From Rhizophlyctis rosea (lineage: Eukaryota; Chytridiomycota; Chytridiomycetes; Rhizophlyctidales; Rhizophlyctidaceae), in the NCBI GenBank assembly GCA_027596075.1, contig JADGJC010000021.1, positions 180,833 to 244,832 on the forward strand: DNA of 64,000 bases, written 5' to 3'. This document shows, in pieces, positions 56,905 through 64,000 of the stretch (its first letter is position 1; every line of letters starts with the position of its first letter). The notes beneath the pieces are model-generated. The model was not told the DNA's origin and ran no database searches. It saw only the letters and a program-made list of their open reading frames with translations. The position numbers and the translations under genes are program-made.

Positions 56905-58390
56905 GTGCTCAGGTGGATGTAGGGACATGGCGTAGATATCTCAGACTGCGGCATCGATGTGCTCATAACCACCTCCATTTTGCAATGTGAAGTATAAAAG
57001 GAAGTTTCTGCCTTGGCAGCACCGTACAGTATAGTATATAGGGGTTCGCAGATCTTGCAAGAAAAAAAGTGTCCCATTTGGTCTTCAAGGACTCTCTTCT
57101 CCGGGCACGCACTTTGGCAAACGACCATCGTGATTGGCGAAATGTGCATAAAGATTGACCAATATGGATAGTGAAGAGATCAAAGTTCGTGCATACACCT
57201 ACCTGGATGGACAATACAACGGATTCCCCAATCCACGCATACGGAGTGGACAGGAAAGGTTGAGGTCAAGCCCCTGTTTATTTGTAGACACATGGAAGTG
57301 CGACATCACTCAGGACAATTCTCACTTCTGGTAGACATACAAGCTTTTGCATTCAATGTCTATATATGGCATGAAATTGGTGACAGTAGTGACAGTCGTA
57401 GGAACTCTCCTGAATGCTTTGCAACATCTCATTCAAAACAATGAGGTGGGTAAGACTTGGTTGAATCGTCAAGTGGGGCACATTTTACGTTCAAGGGCCG
57501 TTATACAAAAAGACGCGCAGGCGTCATTTACTTCGTTTGGTCAAGGACTCAAGGCAGTCTGGGAGTCGTTGGTGAATGGGCTTGGAACGGTGGTGAGTTG
57601 GTAACGCAGGTCCTCAGCCTCAGGTCTTCTGTGATTCGAAATTCGGGCCTGGGGATTCTAAAGGATGGGTTTCCTTGTGCAACGTGGATGGTGGAGTTGT
57701 TCATGCGGAGGCTCCGGTTGTCCAACTTCGGAGAAGGGCTTCAAAAGTTTTATTCGAGCCCAGTTTCCTTGCAGCCCCTCCGCATTCTGGTAGGAGGCGG
57801 GTTGTTCGTTGTTCCTTCCTCAGAGGTTTCCTCCGCGAATACCTACCTACCCCACAAGTGTCTATAACATTTCCACCGTTCTAGCCACTAACTGCGCTAC
57901 CCATTAATTAGCCCATATGCAAAACAGTCTGGACTTTTGGATGGTAAAATACGACCCTTCGTGCGAGACAAGCAGGCAGTGCCCCACCGTTTAAGAAATT
58001 TCAAATGCACTTGCAAGGAAGCCTGAGGAGGGAGTTCGGACCTCTGATCCGACATCCCAGTTAGCGTCGCTTGGAAGACACCAGCTGCGTTGGCTCAGCA
58101 AGAAGATGAGGGAAGATCTTTGTTTGACAGGAAATTTTCCTTGGACCTAGATTCTCAATGGATCTGGGGAGGAGAGCACGCTGAGTACAGTATCGGTACG
58201 GTCGAGAAACTTTGCAAAGGACATAAAGATGATTGTGATTGAAAAATGTTATAAATAGAAGATTCACTCCCTCTCAAGCCGACAGAAGCAGCACCAGCGA
58301 CCAGTCCGACACCCCTTCGAATCACCCGCAACGCCTATACCTTCTTAGTCAACCTGCATCCAAGTTTAACCGAAATTCGAAAGTCCAAAA
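56905..58390. other. Intergenic region with TATA box before the next gene
   Basis: Short frames near 57347-57867 show no domain or splice support. TATAAATA at 58250-58257 lies about 140 bases before the ATG at 58391 and is its likely TATA box. Confidence 0.35.
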
Positions 58391-59038
58391 ATGGGTTGGG
58401 TGTTTCAATTCAAACAAGACATAGCCTCCTGCCTAGCAGCCTTTGCCGCTCTCACCGTCTACCTCAACAACCTCCGCGCCGCCAACACCAACCACCAAAT
58501 CGACCTAGGCCTCAACCCAAACCTCGATTTCGCCGACCTAAAAGCCAAAAAATCCTCCCTCTACGCCGTCGACCCAAACCTCTGGAAACTCTACGTCGCC
58601 GCTCTCATCACCGAACTCATCGCCGCCATCATTTTCTGCATCCTCGCTCACTTCTTCCTCCGATCGTGCTGTGGCAACACCACTGCAGAAAAGGCAGAAA
58701 CGCAAGAAAAGGAATACGTCGTCGGGCATACCAGCGCATGGGCAATCTTCCACGTTATTTTTCGGAGCGCGTCGTTTACGTACGATCCCGAAACGTGCCG
58801 CCTGCCTGATTTTGTGAAGATGGTCATCACCGTGTTTTTTAAAGCTACGGTGTCGGTGCTTATCCTGGTGTTTTATCCTTGGTTGTTTGGGCTGGAGTTT
58901 GTGGGCGGGTTGCCGCAAATCATCAATGTCTTGCTGGCGTCTTTGGCGGATATTGCGACTAGTATTGTGGCTGAGGCGAGGAATGAGGCGGATGGGGTCG
59001 TAGATTCGATGGATGCGGCAAAGTCCGATTTGTTTTAG
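58391..59038 (+). CDS. Small multi-helix membrane protein
   Basis: This is an intron-free gene of 215 residues from the ATG at 58391 (MGWVFQFKQDIAS). About four hydrophobic segments are seen: IASCLAAFAALTVYL, LYVAALITELIAAIIFCILA, MVITVFFKATVSVLILVFY and LPQIINVLLASLADIATSI. Cys pairs (RSCCGN) follow the second helix. The last 25 residues are acidic and polar (EARNEADGVVDSMDAAKS). A TATA box at 58250 and a good start context support expression. No family was recognised. Confidence 0.65.
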   Translation: MGWVFQFKQDIASCLAAFAALTVYLNNLRAANTNHQIDLGLNPNLDFADLKAKKSSLYAVDPNLWKLYVAALITELIAAIIFCILAHFFLRSCCGNTTAEKAETQEKEYVVGHTSAWAIFHVIFRSASFTYDPETCRLPDFVKMVITVFFKATVSVLILVFYPWLFGLEFVGGLPQIINVLLASLADIATSIVAEARNEADGVVDSMDAAKSDLF

Positions 59039-60244
59039 GTTGTTTTTTCTATGTAATTTGTATTATATTAGAGCTAGTATCTACTTTACTTAGTAATTGT
59101 AAGCGGTTGTATGAATGCCCAACCGTCAAGTGTCAGGGCACCCGATGTAATCTATGACTTAGTCACCCCACTATATGCGTATTATAATATATTCTAGTAG
59201 TGACCCCTTCGGCCATTCCTCACCTCAAAACGCTGGAACTTGAGTCCCATCACCCCCTAGTTCCGCATTGGTCCTTTTGAATGTTGCTTCTGACCGATCT
59301 GAGATGACCGACTCGTATTGTCGAAAGCCACGCAGGACGCAGTTCATTCATTCTCGATCGCAGTACCGGTCAATCAGCGACGACAGTCTGTCTCATACCA
59401 AAAGGGACCATATGCACTCGGCGGGGCAAAACCGATCTCGTACGCCCCAACGTATCCTTACAATGCAGCACCAGTGCACTCTCTATCCGGCAACACGCAT
59501 CATGCGGCCCGCCAAGTGGTGAATGAACGGCAAATACATACCGAAGCTAGTGAGTACCAACATGCAAATGGGCTGAATTTTGCCCATCCCTGATGTGGGG
59601 TCTGACGCACTAAACCATTTCAAGACGAATGAAGAATGGAAAGGTAAAAAATGGATTTGCATTGCCGCCCATTGGATATTGGTTAATAACCTTGGATGCG
59701 ATGGATGTATTTGGTGGTGGAACGAGGAAGGTGTGGGACTCTCAGACGTGTACTACAATTCTCGGGATGTAGACGCTGTTAATGTATTTGACACAGGGAA
59801 GTCAGGGAGCAGGGAAAGCTGCCTCATAGCGAGGTGGATGGTACTTCACCGCGGGGCAACACAGCTGATTTCCACGCAGTTAATGACGTGACCATTGGCC
59901 CTGATGCCCCCATTCCTACGGGGGGGAGTAAAGTGCGGGTAAACGCAGCTGTACTTAAATACAGAAAGGGCTAAAAACTCCCTCACCTTGTTTGGGTTTG
60001 TTGATATTTAACCGTGCCAATCTGGTTTTTGACCTTTGCAGGGCTACTAGTACTCTCTGTATTCACAATCAGCAAAACACGCACTTTTGACGCAATGACA
60101 TAAACAGCATATGACAAAACGAAAGATGCAACAATACAGAACATTTAAAAAAAACGTTTGGGTACTTGGTATATTAGATGGCAATATCAAGAAAGAATCA
60201 GCCGCACACTTGCACCTTCTCCTCTTCTTGCACGTTTCGCAAAA
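59039..60244. other. Intergenic region with weak ORFs
   Basis: A plus-strand frame at 59318-59590 (RRQSVSYQKGPYALGGAKPI) reads like protein but has no modelled start, partner exon or domain. A second at 59580-59890 is Trp/Asp-rich without a known motif. No gene is claimed. Confidence 0.3.
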
Positions 60245-61618
60245 TCACGTTACTTTCATTCTTTTACCACGACCTCCTCCCTCCACCGTCCCCCCACCAT
60301 CAACACTCCTGTCCCCAACCATCCCGGCAACAACCTCCCTTCGTTCCTTCCCATCTCCTTCCTCCCCCTCTCCGCCCCGCTCCCCCTCCTCTCCTCCCCC
60401 TGCCTCCTCCCCATCAACCTCCATCCCGTCTTCCTCTCCTTCCTCGCCCTCCTCCGCCCCATTCACCGCCCCACCTCGCGGTCCCTTGTCGCCAACGAAT
60501 TGCGCGAGATCCAGTAGTGCGATGGCGGCTGAGGAGTTTGGGCTGGAGGTTTTGGGGTGATGCGTTGCGGCTGGTTGGGGATCTGAAGTTGTTGTGGATG
60601 TTGTTGGTGTTGCTGATGTGGCGGTGGTGGGCGTTGGAGGAGGTGGGGACGATGTACTGTTTGAAGATGCGGGTTCTGATTGAGTTGTGGTGGGAACGGT
60701 GGTTGCTGTTGTTGGTGTTGTTGCTGGTGAGGGTGATGGTGCTGCTGTTGTGGAGTTGCGAGGTGGTTTGCTGTGATTAGGAATGATTGAGGTGAGTAAT
60801 GGGAAGCTTTCACTGAGCAAACAATTCAAGCGCACGCTCAAGAAGTTCGTCTGTTTCCGAACCAATGTGACGAAAGATCTTCGCCAAAATCCTTGATCCA
60901 TCCTAGGACCTTCCAACTCAAGTCGTCATCATGTTTGAACTATCCAACTTCCCAATCTCCCAACTTCCCTCACCCCAACCCACCACCCAAAACACACCCA
61001 AAAAACCCACCTCCTCTCCTTCTGAATCCTCTCCGCAATCTTCTTCTTCAAACTCTGCCTCCGATTCTGAAACCAAACCTGCACACCCCGCGGCGTCATC
61101 CCCGTCTCATTCGCCAACTGCTCCCTCAACGCCGCATTCGGCAACGGCGTCTCCCTAAACACCGCTTCCAAAATATCCTGCTCGTTCTTTGTTGTGCGCC
61201 GTCGTCGTTTGCGGTCGAGGGGGGTGGAGTCGTCGGGGTTGAAGTGTTGTTGGGTTGAGGTGAACCACTTTAGTTTTTTGAAGGCGGGGTTGGGTGTGTC
61301 GGTTGGGGGTTGGGGTGGGGTTGGGTGGGTGGTGAGTTGGGGGAGGGGACGGGGGAGGTGTTGGGGGGTTGTGAGTTGTTGGAGGAGGTGGTGGGTTAGG
61401 GGTGGGAAGGGTTGTGGTGGTTGGGGTTGCGGGGTAGATTGTGGTGGCGGGTGCTGTAGAACTGGTTGTGGTGTTGTTGGGGCAGTCGTCGTTGCCGTGG
61501 GAGATGTTTCAGGAGATCCTGCTGACTTTGGGCTGGCGTCCGGAGACACTAATTTGGCGTCGGTTGGTGTTGGAGGCAGTGGTGAAGCGGCATTATTGGT
61601 GGCGACCGAAGCAGACAT
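60245..61618 (-). CDS. Homeodomain transcription factor
   Basis: Two minus-strand exons (61011-61618, 60245-60770) join in phase to 377 residues. Residues 1-110 are Pro/Gln/Thr-rich. The homeodomain spans about residues 137-196: basic RKRRRRTTKNEQDIL, helix 1-2 FRETPLPNAALREQLANE, and the recognition helix VQVWFQNRRQSLKKK with the invariant W-F-x-N-x-R. Spacing is that of a typical 60-residue homeodomain, not TALE. The intron lies just after it (RIQKER/S). The C-terminal exon is a Thr/Ser/Pro-rich run, a short conserved-looking AIALLDLAQFVGDKGPRG, then an acidic Glu/Gly-rich block ending in GKRMKVT. The role would be sequence-specific transcription control. ALLDLAQFV resembles a short motif in fungal Hoy1/Yox1-like factors, but I cannot confirm this. 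Confidence 0.9.
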
Positions 61619-62226
61619 TTTGAGTGAAGTAGCCAGTACACCAAGCGACCAACGGTGCGTAATGTCAGAGTGAGTTTTGCGGGCGAAAGTAGAGTACGAT
61701 AAGTAAAGACCCTAAAGTGAGTTATTATAAAGTTTTCTAGAGCGACAGGATGGCGGGTGTTGGAGGATGGGAAAGGAGGAAGGGGGGAGGGGCCAAAGGG
61801 CAAAGCAGTTGGAGGCAACATACACGCGGTGTCAATTGGATAGATCTGGCTATATTTGGATAAATGATGGTAAATTTATTGATAGGACCCTTCATGGTCG
61901 TGAAGGGCGCATTCGACTATTAGGACAGATATGGAACTGGAGTTCTTCAATTTGGTCCGCGCGAAGAATTATGTACACATCTACCTCTTGCTGCAACACC
62001 GACAATCTCATCAAGTAAACACTACATCATGAAAACCCAAAAGTAAATGAACGGTACCAAACTCTAAAGGCATGACTGCTGCCTCATAATGAATGACTAT
62101 TAATTGATGCAAAGGTGCATGGTATACAGCCGGAATGAAAAGCCAAACTAAATGTGAGTAAAATGAATGACGCCTTGCCCATATACAATGCTACTTGATA
62201 AAGTGATGAGCGGACGCCCATCGTAT
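61619..62226. other. Homeobox promoter and 3' flank of arginase
   Basis: This stretch lies between two minus-strand genes. No gene is seen. Confidence 0.35.
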
Positions 62227-63732
62227 CTATAGGAGTGTTTCTCCCAATGCAGACCGTACCAACGAACACCCGATCTACAAGTGAAAAAAGGCAAATATCC
62301 ATAGGTCAGGAATCACACGCAATGGAGTGTCCGCACAATCAAAAAACCCAAAAACTCATCGGCTCCTCTCAAAACACCCTCACAACCCCCGACATAAAAC
62401 CACCTCCCCAACCAACAAGACACACACAAAAACCCACCTGCACAGTCTGAATCAAACTCGCCTGATCCCCCAACGTAGGATTAACCTCCATCAAATCAAC
62501 AGCAACTAACCTCCCCGTCTCCGCAACACTCTCACAAATATAATGCCCCTCCCTAAACGTCAACCCACCCCTAACCGGCGTCCCCGTCGCCGGCGCAACC
62601 GTCGGATCAAGCGCATCAACATCAAAACTCAGATGTAACGGACACTCTCTCCCCAAATAATCTAGCGCCATTTCCATAATGTTTCCGATTCCGTGTTTAT
62701 CGACGTCGGACATTGAGTATGCTTTGATGTTGTGTTGTTTAAGGAGTTTCTTTTCGCCGGCGTCGACGTCGCGGAGGCCGATGAAGACTATGCGGGAGGT
62801 TGGGAGGCAGGGTTTTAGCCAGGTGTTGAAGGGGGGTACGGAGGTGGAGGGGAGGCCCATGAGGAAGGAGACGGGGCAGCCGTGGAGGTTGCCGGAGGGG
62901 GTTGTTTCGGGGGTGTTGATATCCTGTGTGGAGGTTGTGGAGAGTGAGTTGGATTGGCAGAAGAGTCGGATATGGCAACCTCCTCCCAGTTCCAATAAAC
63001 CCCCTTTCCCCGCTTCCCTCCTTCCCCTCCTCCAAATCAAACCTACCCCGCCCCACCATGGCTTCTCCAAGAGCTTCGAGCCAAACTGATGCGCTTCCAC
63101 TCGGCACTTCGCGCCATACTCGTGCGCTGCGCGCACTGACGCCCGGCTTCGCTGTCGCGCCTTCTACCTCTTCCCCTCATCCGCTCCACTCCGCACATCT
63201 CGCAAATCCCAACGCTAACCGCAAACAACAAAACTCACCGCATGAGCATCAACCCAAATAACCCCAACATTCTCATAAACACTCGTACTCCCCGAAATAG
63301 TCCCCATAGCCAACGAATGGTCCCCACCAAGCGTCAACGCTAAATGCCCCCTCTCACAAATCTCCCTCACGCTCTTCGACACGCTCTGCGTCACTGCCGA
63401 TACGTATTCCGCATTCTTCAACTTGCCGACGTTAGCTTCGGTTTTCGGTTTCAGATGCTCGTAGTTTGGGAATTTCTCGTCGAAATCGGGGACGGACCAT
63501 CCTATGTCGCGGAGTTGGGAGAGGAGGCCGAATTCGACTAGGCGGGTGGGTCCGAGTTCGACGCCGCCGCGGGGTTGGCCGCCGCCTGATGGTTGTTTGG
63601 AATTGGTTATGGATACGTTTTTTCGAAGTAATTTGAGAAGGGGAATGGATGATACGTACTGAAACCCGCACCGACTACCCCGACCGTCAACTCCTTGATG
63701 AACTTTTGTGGGACGTGTTCTTGACTAGTCAT
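62227..63732 (-). CDS. Arginase
   Basis: Four minus-strand exons (63660-63732, 63239-63585, 62438-62923, 62227-62274) join in phase to 317 residues, standard for arginase. Manganese-site motifs are all present: GGDHSLAMGT, WVDAHADINTPETTPSGN and SFDVDALDPTVAPATGTPVRGG, with the family end GCSLVRSALGETLL. The enzyme splits arginine into ornithine and urea; the urea can feed the urease at the left of the window. The third intron (62924-63238 region) is about 315 bases, several times the local norm. Its start is placed at MTSQEHVPQKFIKE. An additional in-frame upstream exon is possible and listed separately. Confidence 0.95.
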
Positions 63733-63876
63733 GATTGGCTCGGACCTTAGGATAGGTGCAATAGCAGGTGAGAAAACGCGTCAATTTTGGATTTTCCAAC
63801 CGACTGCAAAGTGACCCCATCTCCGCCCCCCCTCCCCAATTTCAGCCCCCGTTCAAAACTCCCCCAAAACACATAC

Positions 63877-63956
63877 TGTGTCTTGCTCCGCTTATTCTCT
63901 TCGTCGATTGATGGTGCAGGCGAGCGAGCTCTCTTTTCGCTAGAAGCGGGGGACAT
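63877..63956 (-). other. Possible upstream coding exon of arginase
   Basis: The minus-strand ATG at 63956 opens MSPASSEKRARSPAPSIDEE then NKRSKTQ, and meets a GTATGT donor after 80 bases. Splicing to an AAG acceptor at 63746 keeps frame through SEPI into the arginase ATG at 63732 with no stop. This would add a basic, bipartite-NLS-like leader of about 31 residues. The acceptor is weak and no branch site is obvious. Confidence 0.4.
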
Positions 63957-64000
63957 GGTAACAGGGGATGTGTTTATATGTGATGCGAGATTGGGGGGGG

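Noticed and set aside
62924..63136. Continuation of the arginase frame upstream of exon 3 as coding
   Set aside because: It would break the motif DAHA/DINTP; splicing across it restores the family sequence exactly.

Overview
The window is nuclear DNA of a zoosporic fungus, most likely a chytrid. Nearly every gene is broken by short introns (about 50-130 nt) with GTRNGT donors. The gene set is fungal (single-chain urease, SLY1, Apd1-like protein, alpha-arrestin, an LPMO relative), yet the left edge carries IFT57, an intraflagellar-transport subunit lost by non-flagellated fungi. Splice models were built by hand by matching reading phase across GT..AG introns and checking each joined protein against remembered family sequences; nothing was searched or computed.

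Layout, 0-23 kb: a housekeeping block. It holds IFT57 (-, partial), a syntaxin-6/Tlg1 Qc-SNARE (+), an ER protein disulfide isomerase with a C-terminal KDEL and an 11-residue-repeat helical tail (+) behind two UPRE-like promoter elements, a ten-exon urease (-) sharing a promoter with a complex I NDUFB4-like subunit (+), the SM protein SLY1 (-), a W2-domain/coiled-coil/acidic-tail protein cut by an assembly gap (-), and an Artemis-type nuclease with a long tail carrying SUMO-interaction-like motifs (+).

23-46 kb: interspersed accessory genes. Four loci encode one family of proteins made of 29-residue ankyrin-like 'VLEWW' repeats behind an F-box-like leader: a 22-repeat gene (23.6-26.4 kb), a decayed copy (41-42 kb), and a divergent intact pair (42.7-45.9 kb). 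Between them lie an alpha-arrestin, an Apd1/sucrase-ferredoxin-like protein, an orphan seven-helix membrane protein and an SH3-containing single-pass membrane protein.

46-64 kb: a thirteen-exon copine, an AlkB-type dioxygenase, a second orphan multi-helix membrane protein, two damaged secreted-protein genes (an AA9-like LPMO with in-frame stops and a GPI-anchor-like protein with frameshifts), a small four-helix membrane protein, a homeodomain protein and arginase. Arginase and urease together give an arginine-to-urea-to-ammonia route. Syntaxin-6 and SLY1 both serve Golgi/endosome fusion. No tRNA, rRNA, CRISPR or intact transposon was recognised. Two 10-N gaps sit in G/C homopolymers.
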